37,500 nucleotides of DNA, taken from positions 37,501 through 75,000 of the forward strand of contig JAIVFI010000001.1 in NCBI GenBank assembly GCA_025558095.1. The letters run 5' to 3'. The notes under the pieces were generated by a model. That model was not told the origin of the DNA, did no database searches, and worked only from the letters and a program-made list of their open reading frames with translations. Each line of letters starts with the position of its first letter. The stretch's first letter is position 1. The stretch comes from Hyaloraphidium curvatum. Lineage: Eukaryota > Monoblepharomycota > Hyaloraphidiomycetes > Hyaloraphidiales > Hyaloraphidiaceae. A program made the translations under genes and the position numbers. Below are positions 1 through 10,769 of the stretch, in pieces.

Positions 1-661
1 GCCGGGGTTGGTCGCTCGCCTGACAGTCGTTGCCGCGCCTCGACTGCGCCCTCAGCGGGGGGCGACTCGGCCTGCGGCTGATTTGGACATCCTTTTTCCG
101 TCACGTGCCGGTCTTTGTTTCGGGCAGTGCAACGCGGAACCGGGCCTCCGCGCCTGAGAAGGCCTCAAGGCCAATCTGCCTTCGGGCGCCGGCTGCCAGG
201 GCTCCAGCGAGCGTTTTCGGGATGTAGCGCGGTGTGCAGGGCTGGACGGTCGCACATGTCCCGTGGAGACCCGGAAACGAGGGTTTGGGACGGCCGTGGA
301 CCTTCGATTGGGGTGGGCGCTGAGTGGTGCGGCCCCTGGCGCGCTTAGGCGACACCCAGCTGCAAGGGCCCAACTGTCGCGCACCGCAGCTGGCCTCGGC
401 CGTCAACAGCCCGAGCTCAATCACGGCGTCGAGTTCGGAAAGATCGCGAATCGAACGAAGCTTCGGCGGTTTGGGGAGCTTGGCGTTATACTGATTCAAC
501 GCCGGTGTCCCCCCGCGGACGGTGCTCTTGCCCGGGTCGCGAGGCCGGCAACCTGTCCTCCACGGGCCCGCCGGCCGGCCGGCCACGCATCTTCGTTCCG
601 ACAAAGATCATTCTCTTCAAAGCAACCGTTCGACCGTGCCATAGCTAGCTTGCCCCACCAA
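1..661. other. Intergenic, no supported gene
   Basis: This stretch lies downstream of the transcription-factor gene on the minus strand. Several overlapping open frames exist on both strands, as expected for GC-rich DNA. None has an ATG start with recognisable protein character or splice signals. A CACGTG hexamer occurs near 104-109. I see no RNA gene. Confidence 0.5.
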
Positions 662-3412
662 TCACTCCGTCGGCATCGCCCGGAAGCCGACCGACATCCC
701 CCCCAGCCCAACCAGCAGCGGCGTCCCCGGCGGCGCCAGCCTGGGCAGCGTCCCCCCGCCCTCGCCGGCCGGCCGGTCCTCCAGCAGGGCATCCCAGAAG
801 AACCGCGCGCGCCCGTCCGTGCGCTCGTCGGGAAGATCCTCGACCTCGCTGTCGCCCGGGGCGGGAGGACGCGCGGGGACGCCGGCGTCGCGGAGGTGGT
901 CGTGGAAGAGCTCCGAGACCTTGCGGGCTGTCCGTGGGAACGGCCGTCAGCATCGAAGGCGGGCAACATGAGCGGCGATCAACCCACGCTGCATGCCGTA
1001 GTTCCTCCCCGCCGCTGCCAGGCACGCGGCCACGGTCCTCAGCCCGTCCTCGGCGCCCTCGAGCCCCGCCAGCCTGACGCCGACCGCCCTGGCCCTCCTC
1101 AGCTCGGCGAGCAGCGCCGTCCCGACGGTGTAGCACGGGGCGACCAGCGTCGAGTGCGCCGACTCCAAGCCGGGGTCGCACGACATGAGCCCGCGGAGCA
1201 GCCCCAGGAAGCGCGGGAAGCGGGCCAGCGCGGCGCCCCGCACGCGGGCGCCGGATAGGGCGGCCGAGGCGTGTGCTTCGGTGCGGGCGAGGGACTGCAG
1301 GACCGAGGACGGGTGCAGCGGGTCCGGGAAGGAGGTGCGGAGGAGGGAGAGGAGGGGCCGCGGGTTTCCGGCGGAAAACTCGCGCGCTGCGTCGGGGGGG
1401 AGGAGCGAGGTGACGGCGTCGGCGAGCGCGGGGATCAGGGCCGCCGACTCGCGCGACGGGGCGCCGCGCAGGGCGACGGCGAGGTGCAGCGCGTAGTTGG
1501 CCAACTGGGCGGCAGCGAGGACGGAGCCGCGGCCCGAGAGGAAGGCAGAAGCGAGTGCGCGGGCGGCGGCCGAGGCGCCGGGCCAGTCCGATTCGGAAAA
1601 GTCGGCCTCGCCGGGGAGGTTGCCGGGCGGCTGGGCGACGAGCCGGGAAAAGGCGGCGACGGCGTCGCCGTCGTCGAAGAAGCGCTCCGCGCAGGGGATC
1701 GGCCAGGCGTGCTGGTGGAAATACGTCCCAAAGGGCTCGCGGTCCGAGTACCTCGCCGCGGCCAGGTCGTACCCCGCCACCACGATCCGCAGCCGCACCA
1801 CGCACTCGCGCCGTACCCAGTCCAGCGGCGTCTCGGGCGGCTCCTCGGGCAGCGCAAAGAACAGCGCCTCGGCGCCGAGCGCGGCCCTCCTCAGAAGCGG
1901 GAACACCCTCCCCGGCACGCCCGCGGTCGCCAAGCAGGCCACCAGCAGCGCCGTCGCCTGTACCGCCTCGAGATCGCCCGGTCTGCGGGCCATGAGCACC
2001 TCTCGCGCGCGGTCGCAGCACCACCGGGAGAAGAACACGCGCTGCGCCTCGGCCGCCAGCGGCACCGACCGCGCGCCGCACGCCGCGACGGCGTAGAGCA
2101 GCGCGTGCGGGGTCTGCCCGCCGTACACGGTCGCCAGGTCCCCCGCGAACGCGGCCTCGAACGACGCGCGGTGCAACACGGGGAACAGGGGGTGCTGCGC
2201 GCGCCAGTAGCTCCCCACGGCGGCGTTGAAGATGTCCGAGATGGGCGTGGTCCCGCGCGCCAGGTACTCGGGCACGCGGGGCACCGCCGAGGCCGGCAGC
2301 CCTGAGTGGGGCGCCATCCCCGCGAACACGAGCGCGGCCTCGGCGGCGTCCTTGGGCGGCCAGGTGCGGAGCATGGTCTGTACCCTGGGGGGATAGCGCG
2401 AGCGGACGGCCTCGAGCTTGGGTGGGACACCGAGGTCGATGTTGAGGCTCGAGGTGCGGCCGCGGGACTGCTGCGTCGGGATCGAGGCCCAGGTGGGGAG
2501 GGATGCCGAGCCGAGGGAGCGGATGTCGCTCTTGGGCGGGGGCTGCGTGGCGAGGATGGCATCCCAGTGGGGTGCGGGGGGAGAGGGGGGTCGGGGCGGG
2601 TTGGGGAGGGAGGGCGACGGCGTGGCGGGCGGGGTGGCCATGCCCGAGGGAGGGCCGACGTTGACCGCGACCGGCGGAGCGGCGACCGTCGTCCGAGGAA
2701 GCGAGTGGTAGGCCAGTGGGGGCACTGGTGGCGGCAGAGGAGCAGGCTGCGCCGGCGCGGCCTGGGGCCCGAAAAACGGGGGTGCAGGGCGGAACTGCTC
2801 CGGCTTGGGCGTCGCCGAGCGGTCCGGCGGCCAGGGCGGGTCGGGCGGCGCGGCCGGCGGGGCGTACCCGTACCCCGACGGGCCAGCAGCCGCGCCGCCG
2901 TCGTAAAGCGTCCGCGGCGTCGAGGCCGACGAGGGCTGGGGCATGTTTCCGCCCGGCCACGCGGCGCGGAAATGCCGGTCCAGCTCGTCGAGCTCGATCA
3001 CCGACGAGTCCCCGTCGCCCGCGTCGCCGGCGGCCAGCAGCACCGCCTCGCGCCGCTCCATCTCCTCGATGTCGGTCATCGACTCGGTCTCGAAGCCCAT
3101 GGTCTGGGAGCGGTGGTGGCCTTGCCCAAAGTCGACGGGGCCCACGCCGGCCAGCTGCGCACGGTACGAGCCGTAGCTGTCCGTGGTGCCGGCCGTGGTG
3201 TTTCCGTCGGCGTACATGGCCGCGGAACCGTCCCACACCACCCCGCCGGCGCTATCGAGGCTCCGCAGCGCCGGGCCGGCGGGCGCCCCGTGGTGCCCGG
3301 GGTGCCGCGACGCCGCCACCGCCGCCTCGGCATCGTTGACCTGCTGTTCTGCCTCGGAATATTGTCTGGCGAGCAGCGCTATGGTCTCCCAGTGGGCGCC
3401 GCCGTCGTCCAT
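662..3412 (-). CDS. Fungal-specific transcription-factor-domain protein without visible zinc cluster
   Basis: Predicted nuclear regulator of 896 residues. Two exons, 3412-988 and 927-662, flank a 60-nt intron (928-987) with donor GTGGGT, branch CTGAC and acceptor CAG. Splicing restores an acidic C-terminus ending near GGMSVGFRAMPTE. ATG 3412 is chosen because the frame opens further only to a GTG at 3433. Residues 1-370 are low-complexity and Pro/Ala-rich with acidic patches. From about residue 390 the segment FNAAVGSYWRAQHPLFPVLH fits the start of the fungal_trans (middle homology) region of Zn2Cys6 regulators, followed by a long Ala/Leu-rich helical region. No CxxCRxxKxKC-type cluster is seen in this gene or in minus-strand frames up to about 4.1 kb. 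It may be a co-regulator that lacks the DNA-binding module, or a remote 5' exon may be missed. It is divergent from the nucleoporin gene, with about 730 bp between them. Confidence 0.72.
928..987 (-). other. Intron of the transcription-factor gene
   Basis: Donor GTGGGT at 987-982, branch-like ATGCTGACGG and acceptor ACAG at 928. Phase 1. Removing it bypasses the TGA that would otherwise end the frame at 947 and continues into an acidic reading frame (KVSELFHDH...), which supports the model. Confidence 0.7.
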
Positions 3413-4142
3413 GGTGCTCGATGGGGTCAGCACCGTGCGGGGGATTGTGGACGGGATGGCGGGGAATCGCGGGACCGCGGCCCGGCGGCGGGCGGCGCCA
3501 TCGCGGGAGGGCGGTTTCCAGGCGGCCGCCGCGCCCGGGAGGTCCTCCTGCGCCGCCGATGGGGCCGGGTTGGTGGGCGGGTGAAAGGGTCTCGAGCGTC
3601 ATCCGCGCGGCCCGAGAGGGGGGATCTCCATCAAGTCCCGCTGGCCACCCAATATCGCGGCTCCAGCATGGCCATGGGGAGGATGGAGCGCAGGTTCTTG
3701 GTCAACTTTACTGCTGGAATGTCGTAAATGGCCCGGAGAACGCGTCTCGCTTCTTGAGACGGGGTCAAAGGTGGCCGATCGGATGGTCCATGCAGGCCGA
3801 ACTAGCATTTAGTGGCGCAAAATAAACCTGGGTCAGGCTTCTTCATTCAACTGGCAGCCTTCTATCGTCAGTCGAGCATCACCTACTCTATTGAGTGGTC
3901 CGGCAACTGGGTGGGGCAACTGGGGCATGCTGGGCTTCGGACAAGCGGGATGCTTTCACCAAAGATGATTCCCACGGCAGCTGCAATGCGACATCCTGTT
4001 TAAACATGTATTCAGCAACGTTTTCGCGCGGATTGCCGCCAGCCATCTGTGAAGCTGTCTGCGGGCTCGTTCCGCACGGCCGCCTCAACGCGTCGACATT
4101 GGATACCCACGCTTCCCACCGCCTTCCCGGCCCTATCTCGGG
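3413..4142. promoter_or_regulatory. Divergent intergenic region
   Basis: About 730 bp between the ATGs of the divergent transcription-factor and nucleoporin genes, so it should hold both promoters. The 3800-4020 part is visibly more AT-rich than the surroundings. I see no clear TATA box, operator or RNA gene, and no exon that would add a zinc cluster to the minus-strand gene. Confidence 0.4.
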
Positions 4143-6744
4143 ATGGCGTTCCTCGCCGCGCTGCCGTACGTGGCGCTGCCCGAGCTCCCCGCGCTGCCGC
4201 GGCGCGCGCGCCCGTCGCTGCTCGCGCTGCGCGGCGACGACGCGGTGGTCGCGGCGGCATCCGCGCTGCTCGCCGTGCCGCTCTCCGCGCTGCGGCGCGC
4301 GCACGACAAGGCCGCCGAGCGCGCCGACGGCGGCGACCGTGCGGAAGCGCGCGCGGCGGAGCCGGACGAGGGCGCGCTCGAGGACGCCGCCGACGCCGCG
4401 AAACCGCGCACGGTGTCCGCCGCCGCCGTGGATTTCCAGATAGTCGCGATCTCCTTAAACGCCCCGGGAAGGCTGCTGGCCGTGCGCGGCGAGCGCGACG
4501 TGGCCGTGTGCGTGCTGCCGCGCGGGCCGCTGGTGCCCGCCACCGCCAACGGGCAGCCCGCCAACGGGCACGCAAAGGACAGATCGGACCCGGATATCAA
4601 TATCAGTCAGTTGGTTGACAAGGCGTCGGCACTCACGGTCGGATCGGCGGGAGGAGCCCTCGACGTGCGGTCGTTCAAGGTCGGCGCGTGGTTCCACTCG
4701 GCCGACGCCCGCGCGCGCGTGGCCGACGTCGCCTGGTGGCCGACCAGCGAGGGCGGCTCGACGCTCTGCGTGCTGTCGACCGACGGCATCCTGCGCGCCT
4801 ACAACCTCACGGCGTCCAGCGCCAACCCGTGCCTGCAAATCGCCCTCCTGCCGCCGACGTCGCACCTCGCCGCGCCCGCCGCCGCCTTCTCGATCCCCGC
4901 GCCCGACCCCGCCGACCCGTTGCCCTGGTCGGGCCTGGCAGTCTACGCGGTCAACGCCGACGGCGACATCTACGCCGCCTGCCCCGTGCTGCCCCCCGGC
5001 GAGCACCGCCTCGACGCGCGCGCCCTGCGCGCGCTGGCCGAGGACCCGGCCGGCGACGACGCCTCGAAGGCATGGGCGCGCCGCGTGCTCCGCTCCTCGA
5101 TCCCGCACCCCGCAGACCCCAAGGCCGTGCTGGCGACCGTCGGCCCGCTGCCGGCGCCGGCGAGGCAGGGCCCGCTGCGGATCGCCCCGGCGCCGCCCGA
5201 GGGGAACGGGGGCACCGCGAGCGACATTTTCGTCGCGGACGTGCCGCCCGTGCGCTACGTCTGGACGGCGTGGACCGACGGCCGCGTGGAGCTGTGCGCA
5301 GACTGCGGGTCCGTCGGCCCGGTCTTTGGCCCTCCCGGCGCCGCGGGGCAAGCCGAGCCTTCGAGCACCGCCCTGATCCTCGCCGGGGGCGACGACGAGG
5401 ACATGGAGCCCGAAACGGACCCCAACGTACCCCCTCTAGTCCTCCTCGCCTCGGTCCTCGCCGCCCCCGAGCTCGCCTCCCCCCTGCTCTCCACCGCCTC
5501 CCTCCCCCGCCTCGCCCCGGACCCGCTGTACCCCGACTCGGCCCTCCTCTCCCACGCAGGCGGGCTGCACCTCCTCTCCGCCCCTGCCACCCCCGCCGCC
5601 GCCCCCGCGGTGCTCGCCGCCCGCCTCGCCGACACCCGCGCCGACAGCGGGCCCGGCAACCCGCTCCTCGGCGCCGCCATGTCGTCCTCCCCGCTGCTCC
5701 CGCGGTGCTTCGTCGCGCTCGCAGCGGAAGGCGGGTTGGCGGGGAAGCAGCTCCCCGTGCGGCTGCCCGCGGCCCCCGCCGCCGACCCCGTGGATGCCGG
5801 GGAAGGGTGGGCGGGCCTGCTGCCGGGGGCGTGGAAGCCGCCGGGGTTCGGGGCGGCGCCGGCGCCCGTGCGGATGGGCAGGACGGAGGGCGGGGATGCG
5901 GAGGTGTTGAGGGCGCTGGCGGGCAAGGTGGGAGAGATGAGGGAGCATCTGGGGAGGGTGTGGGAGGCCGGCGGGGAGGTCGAAGAGAGGTGGGTTGCTC
6001 CCTGGTATGGACGGCCGCCAGCCGGGCTGACCGCTTGTCGCTGTCCAGGCTGGCGCTGCAGGCGCGCCACCGCGCCCGCGCCGAGGAGCACCTCGGCGAG
6101 CTACGCGCGCGCGCCGAAGCGCTCGGTCCCGCGGCGGCGCTGCTGCAGGAGCGCCTGGCCGCGCTGGCGTCGCAGCAGCGCAGGCTCCGCCGCCGCGCGG
6201 ACGCCCTGCTGGATCTGGTGCTGGACGCTGGGAGGGGCGAGCTGTCGCGGGAGGAGAAGGAGTGGGCGAGGGAGGTGGAGACCGAGACGTCCCGCGCGGC
6301 CGGTTTCGCGGGGGATGTCGGAACGGTGGGCCCTCGTCCGCTTCCTTGCCCCTTGGTCCCCGCTGATTTCCCGCCCCCGCAGTTCCGGAACCGCCTCGCC
6401 CTCCTCCGCGAGGAATCCGCCGCCCTCGCGCCCCCCGCCCCCGCGCCCAAACACGCGCCCGCGCGCCGCGCGCTCCCTCCCAACCCGTACATCGACTCGC
6501 CCGGCGCCGCGGCTGTGGTGCCTTCCCCCGGCGGCGCGCTGCAGAGGAGGCTGGATCCGAGGGAGGTCGAGAGCGTGAGAGGCGCGCTGGCTTCCGAGTA
6601 AGTGGTTTTGCGTGCCGCGGCCGTCCATGCGCCCGGCTCTGATCTCCTTCCAGGTACGTCCTCCTCAGCCGCGCGGCGAGGGAGGTGGAGAGGGTCAGGG
6701 AAGCCGTCGAGGCGCTGAGGATCGAAGTCGGTTTGATGGGGTGA
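4143..6744 (+). CDS. Nup88/Nup82-like nucleoporin
   Basis: Predicted nuclear pore component of the cytoplasmic-side Nup82/Nup88 type, 809 residues. Four exons: 4143-5989, 6049-6325, 6383-6597, 6654-6744. Residues 1 to about 460 look like a beta-propeller, with propeller-type strands such as VADVAWWPTSEGG followed by LCVLSTDGILRAYNL, the hallmark hydrophobic/Asp-Gly-Ile blade pattern of Nup82/88. A Pro/Ala-rich linker follows. From about residue 590 a Leu/Ala/Arg/Glu-rich coiled coil (LALQARHRARAEEHLGELRA) runs to the end, as in the family, where the coiled coil binds the partner pore subunits. Human Nup88 and yeast Nup82 are about 710-740 residues, so the length fits. The second intron is a multiple of three and open, so its removal rests on splice signals only. 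The gene converges with its downstream neighbour. Confidence 0.72.
5990..6048 (+). other. Introns of the nucleoporin gene
   Basis: The first intron spans 5990-6048 (GTGGGT...GGCTGACC...CCAG, phase 2). Two more lie at 6326-6382 (GTGGGC...CGCAG, phase 0, in-frame 57 nt) and 6598-6653 (GTAAGT...CCAG, phase 2). Together they keep the coiled-coil frame open to TGA 6742-6744. Confidence 0.7.
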
Positions 6745-6857
6745 TCGCACCCATGTCTACCGCGAATCGGCGACGGGATACCAGAGGAACTGGACAGATA
6801 CCGAGACAGGGAAAGCAGTAGAATTGTGGACCGCTCGTTCCCTACCACACCGGCATT

Positions 6858-8326
6858 CTACCTCTCGACAATGTCGCCCGTCACGACCTTGTCCAGCCCC
6901 CCGCCCGGCGCCATCCACGCGTTCATCGGCTCCAGGATGACCCCCAGCGGATCGTCGTCAAACTCCCCCGGCGCCTCCTCACCAGCCCTCTCCCGCTCCG
7001 CCGCCTCGGTCCGCGCCGCGGTCCTCGCGCCGTCCTCCGCCTCGGGCGCAGCCACCTCGACGAGCCTCTTGCGCCCGCTGACCGTCCATCCGCCCTCCCA
7101 CTCGTTCCTGTGGCACAGCAGATCCACGGGGCTGAGCGCGAACAACCGGTTGCGCTCCGCGGGCGGGATGCTCGGGCTCGCGAGGATGTGCACCGGCCTC
7201 GGGGGCGGCTGCAGCGGGCTCCCTTGCGGGTGGGGCAGCCGGGCCACAAGCGCGCCCAGCGGGGTCGGGAGAGCGGGCGGGGAGAGCGAGGGGAGGAACT
7301 CCAGCACCGCGGTGCGGGAGGGGTCGGATTGGAGGAGCACGGCGATGCGGCCGTCCTGGGCCGAGGTGCCGAGGCGGCGGTAGCTGCCCGAGTGGCCGAG
7401 GAAGGGGGCGAGGTGGGATTCGAGGTGGGAGGCGGCGGTGGCGGCCGTCAGGCGGGTCCAGACTGACAAGCAGAGGAAATGGACGAGACGATACGATCGA
7501 GCGAGAAAGCAAACGTCACGACCAAGTGCCGATCGTGCAAACGCGGGACAGCTCACCGCCCTCGAGGTCCTCGCCGTCCCAACCGCCGCGGACGAGAACG
7601 TACTCCTCCCCCGCGGTCACGTCCTCCCAAGCCGTCACCACCCTCCCGTTCCCCTCCCGCGCGCACAGACCCGACGCTCCCCTCGATGCCAAAAAGTGGT
7701 GGAACGACGAGCGCGAGAGCGAGTGGGGCAGGAACCGCCCGGTGAAGTCGCGCTGGCCGTCGGCCGAGGGGGCATGGACCGCGACGTGAACGATCTTGGT
7801 GCCCGCGTCGGGGTCCACAGCCGCGCCACCGAGGTGGCGGGACTCGCGGAGGGCCTCGCGGAGGACCTCGCACTTGACGTCGGCGAACTGAATGTCTGTT
7901 GAACGGCGGGGTCAGTTGGGCGTTCGACAAGACGAGGAAACGACCGTTAACCCACTTGCTCCCCTCATCTGCAGCTCGACCTCCTTCATCCTGTTCTTTT
8001 CCGCCAGCTTGGACAGCGCGAGGCCGTTGAGCCGCATCCGCTGCGCGAAGAAATCGAGGATCGCGGGATCGTCGGTGACCTGGAACGCCCAGACCGCGAC
8101 TGGAGGGGCGGTGTGCCGTCAGTCGGCGTGACAGTTCTTCCGGGCGAATAGACGACGCGCCTTTGTGGCAGTCCCAGCTCTCCAGGCCGGCGAGGGACGT
8201 GCCGCGCTCGGCGGGAGACGCGAACCGCCGGAAGGCCGGGGACGCCAGCCGCGCCGCTGCGGGCCGCGGGACCCCGCCGGCGAGCAGCGAGGAAGAAAGC
8301 CGGCCGGGAAGGAGCCGCGGAGGCAT
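6858..8326 (-). CDS. Unknown protein with putative mitochondrial presequence
   Basis: I do not recognise the family. The model has four exons, 8326-8161, 8099-7956, 7895-7557 and 7462-6858, giving 417 residues. The N-terminus MPPRLLPGRLSSSLLAGGV and the next 20 residues are rich in Arg, Ser and Ala and free of acidic residues, which fits a mitochondrial targeting sequence. After it comes a compact region (AVWAFQVTDDPAILDFFAQR) with helix-like Leu/Lys/Glu spacing. A mixed alpha/beta part follows, then a Pro-rich stretch, and an acidic tail ends near VVTGDIVER. Intron 1 only keeps the frame if a GC donor (8160-8159) is used; introns 2 and 3 have normal GT donors. An upstream in-frame ATG at 8428 would give a longer N-terminus. 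The gene converges with the nucleoporin gene, stop to stop about 110 bp apart. Confidence 0.6.
8100..8160 (-). other. Probable GC-AG intron and sister introns
   Basis: Donor AAAG|GCGCGT, branch GACTGACGG and acceptor CTCCAG. Every GT in the surrounding exon is phase 2 and would break the frame, while the GC donor (phase 1) joins exactly. The other introns of this gene are 7896-7955 (GTGGGT...CAACAG) and 7463-7556 (GTGAGC...GTCAG, 94 nt). Confidence 0.5.
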
Positions 8327-9157
8327 CGTGCCGCGTCGGCAGGGACGGAGATTGTGGAGCGGTCGATCACGGATCGGGGCGAAGTGGGGCCTAGAGATTT
8401 CGAGTATCTGTCCGTTCAAGCAGCGCACTCAAAAGCCCGAGGGGCGTTGGTCGCCGAGCGTCGTCGCTCTGCGGGTGGAAAGACGAAAGAAGACTCAATC
8501 GAGGCGAAGACGGCGTGGTCGAGCGAGTTTGCGGTCGCCCGGCGCCCGAGCGACACGGTACGTCTGATGGTGCGCTGCTTCTCGCGCATCGCGGACAAGA
8601 AGGGTCGTCCCGACGAGATCCTGGCCGGGGTGGATAAGCAAGTTGGATCGCCGCCCCGCAGCCTGTGACAGGACGACCCCGAGTGGGCGCGCCACCCGAG
8701 CCGCCGACGGACCGGAACGAGTTCGGAAGGTGGATGCTCGCAGAAGGCTGATCGTGTTCGCGGACGGGAAGAGTAGATTGGCGCAGGCCCGCTGTCCGCT
8801 GATCCGTGATGCTAGGCAATTGCCCACACTCCGCCGGGCATGTGCGGCAGTGCGGCGTGGAGCGGAGGGGCGGCCTGGGCGCCGAGTCACGTGAAGCGAC
8901 CGCGGCACATGCATGCGAACCAACGAGTACACCAAGCGGCCGTGGACTGCGCTGGGGAACGATGTAGCCGATGATCCGATGCATCTCGGAGGCCCACGCG
9001 GGAGGATCCTCGCGCTCGATCGGGTCGGTATATCTGGGAACCAGCCACACACAGCCTCCAGACGCACGGAGCGGCAACACCGCCCTCGGATCAAATCGCC
9101 CTATCGGACGCGACTGCACGCCCCAGACGCGTCGACATCGCGTTGCGCGATCCGGAG
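8327..9157. other. Intergenic between unknown gene and Lys/Thr gene A
   Basis: This stretch holds the 5' regions of two divergent genes. A perfect TCACGTGA octamer (CACGTG core 8888-8893) lies about 270 bp upstream of gene A. Long open frames on both strands start only with non-ATG codons and have no protein-like composition. No RNA gene is seen. Confidence 0.4.
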
Positions 9158-10448
9158 ATGAAGGTGCGACGCACCGGACGCCCTCCGCCGCCCGTTCTGA
9201 ACCCCTGCCGGCACCAGGCCTTCACGATGCGCGCGCACGCGGCCGCGGCCCTCGCGCTCGCCATCGTCCTCGCCGCCCTACCCCGCACCGCCGCGCAGGA
9301 TCTGTCGCCCAACTCGCCGTTCACCTGGGTTTCGGGCCCGAAGTGGTGGGTTCGCCCGGCCCGGCCCGGCGCGCCGAGGAGGACTTCGTGACTCACACTG
9401 AACGGCAGCTCCCCCGGGGGATGGGGCGGAGGATGCTGCTGCACGCGCCCGGCTACCGTGCGAATGACGAAATACAAGACGAAAACCGCAGTCAAGACCG
9501 TCAAGCGGACGAGAACGACCACCCGCACCCTGACCGTCACCTCGCTGGTCCGGCTCCGCATGGAAGCCCGCCAGTTCGAGGAACAGCCCATCGAGCCGGT
9601 CGTCGCCAACCAAGAGATCCTTGATGCTCCGACCGAGGACCCGGTGCCATTAACCACGGCCGAGGACGAACCTGCCGTTGGGCCGCTCGAGTTCGACATC
9701 CTCCCAGGAACCCCGGCAGGGCCCCCCGACGACCAATCCCCCGCCGACACCTTCGGAAGCCACAACCTGTTTGCGCGCGACTACTGCCGGGCCTGTCCCC
9801 GCGGCGTGGTGCCCCGCCCCAGCGCCCGGGGCCGCACGGAACGCTGCTGCGTGACCAAGGTGACCAAGTACACCACGAAAACCAAGACGAAAACGCGCAC
9901 CAGGACAACCACGGTCAAGACGTCCACCAAGACGGTCACAAAGACGGTCACGCAGAGCGCCCGGGTCCGCCTCCCCGTTTTGGTGCAGACCGATAGCGGC
10001 ACCCCCGTTCCCGGTGCAATCGCGCAGCTCATCGGCCCTCCGCTCCCGACGAGGCGCCTTGTCGAGCGGCAGGAGGTCATCCTCGCAACCTGCACCACCC
10101 TCCCCGACGGCAGATGCACCTTGCTTGTCCCCACCAGCCTCGCGCCCGGCACGACGTATCGCATTGTTGTGGTCAACCGACCAGGCACCACGGTATTCCT
10201 GACCACCGATGCGTCGGGTAACCCGCCTGCTCCCACGGGCCCCGGAGGTACCTACCCCGTCGTCGTCAACGTGAGTCATCCTCCATGCACACGCATTCGC
10301 AGCACCGCGCTGACCGCATCTCCGTCGAACGCAGGAGGTCAGCACGCTGCGCCTCGGCCGCCGCGAGCTCGTCGCCCGGCGCGACGCGGATGGCAAGTTC
10401 CGGCGGGCGATCAAGGCCCTCGCGACGCCGTCACCCGAGATTTTCTAG
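9158..10448 (+). CDS. Secreted Lys/Thr-repeat protein A
   Basis: First of three paralogs in the window; the function is unknown. Four exons, 9158-9163, 9218-9345, 9409-10270 and 10335-10448, give 369 residues. The first exon encodes only Met-Lys. Exon 2 gives a signal peptide (AAAALALAIVLAALPRTAAQ) followed by DLSPN and WVSGPK. Exon 3 brings a Cys cluster with CCC, a basic/Thr tract (KTKTAVKTVKRTRTTTRT), an acidic Pro-rich linker and YCRACPRGVVPRP. A CC pair and a second tract (TKTKTKTRTRTTTVKTSTK) follow. Next is an Ig/Cna-B-like beta region (SGTPVPGAIAQLIGPP, with a CTTLPDGRC pair) typical of carboxypeptidase-regulatory-like folds. The last exon carries LGRRELVARR and RRAIKA, shared by all three. 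Predicted extracellular or cell-wall protein; the basic Thr tracts suggest a positively charged beta-strand or polyanion contact, which is inference. Confidence 0.78.
9164..9217 (+). other. Introns of Lys/Thr gene A
   Basis: Intron 1 (9164-9217, GTGCGA...TTCTGAAC...CCAG) sits after codon 2. Intron 2 is 9346-9408 (GTGGGT...ACTGAACGGCAG, phase 2). Intron 3 is 10271-10334 (GTGAGT...GCTGACC...GCAG, phase 0). All three have position- and phase-matched partners in genes B and C. Intron 1 is a multiple of three and open, so without the paralogs it could be read as coding. Confidence 0.62.
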
Positions 10449-10617
10449 GAGGGAGACGGTCTACCGGAGTTGTTTCGTTGCAAGGGAGACCACGGTATGC
10501 CTTTGGCAATGCGGATTCATGCTACTTAATCTTGTATGAACGGCGGTGTTCGGGAAAACGGTGAGGGTATTCACCAGAGGGAGGTCATCACCGGGATCCA
10601 GATTAGCATCCAAAACA
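10449..10617. other. Short intergenic stretch
   Basis: About 170 bp of 3' flank of gene A, more AT-rich than average. Nothing recognisable apart from the likely polyadenylation region. Confidence 0.35.
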
Positions 10618-10760
10618 TTTCATTCCATGTACGAGAAGCACATCTTCTTTTAATCTTCTATCTACACTTGCAGTCGCAACCCCGCTTCGGCATCTCGTCC
10701 GGACCATGTTCAAACCTGCGAACGCCCCTCGCGCACTCGCTCGCGCGCGCCGCCTCGAAC
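10618..10760 (-). pseudogene. Diverged fragment of a formin 3' end
   Basis: On the minus strand this piece matches the last codons and 3' flank of the formin gene (20296-20454). Shared blocks are TTCGAGG, AGGGGCGTTCG, GATGCCGAAGC, a TGCGA.TGCAAGT block and TTCTCGTACATGGAATGAAA. The formin ending MPKQGCECKF appears here as MPKRGCDCKCR. It is fused directly after the SCGY module, has internal deletions, and is not a gene by itself. It may derive from the neighbouring formin or from a paralog elsewhere. Confidence 0.62.
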
Positions 10761-10769
10761 GGAAACCGA

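Noticed and set aside
645-3236. Another minus-strand frame of about 860 codons in the transcription-factor region
   Set aside because: Frame-shifted shadow of the real gene; Arg/Gly-rich with no family signature, while the chosen frame carries the middle-homology motif and a splice-supported C-terminus.
3413-4142. Search for a Zn2Cys6 exon upstream of the transcription factor
   Set aside because: No CxxCRxxKxKC-like pattern in any minus-strand frame here.
8391-9119. 240-codon minus-strand frame between the unknown gene and gene A
   Set aside because: No ATG at its start, no protein-like composition, and it overlaps the likely promoter of gene A.
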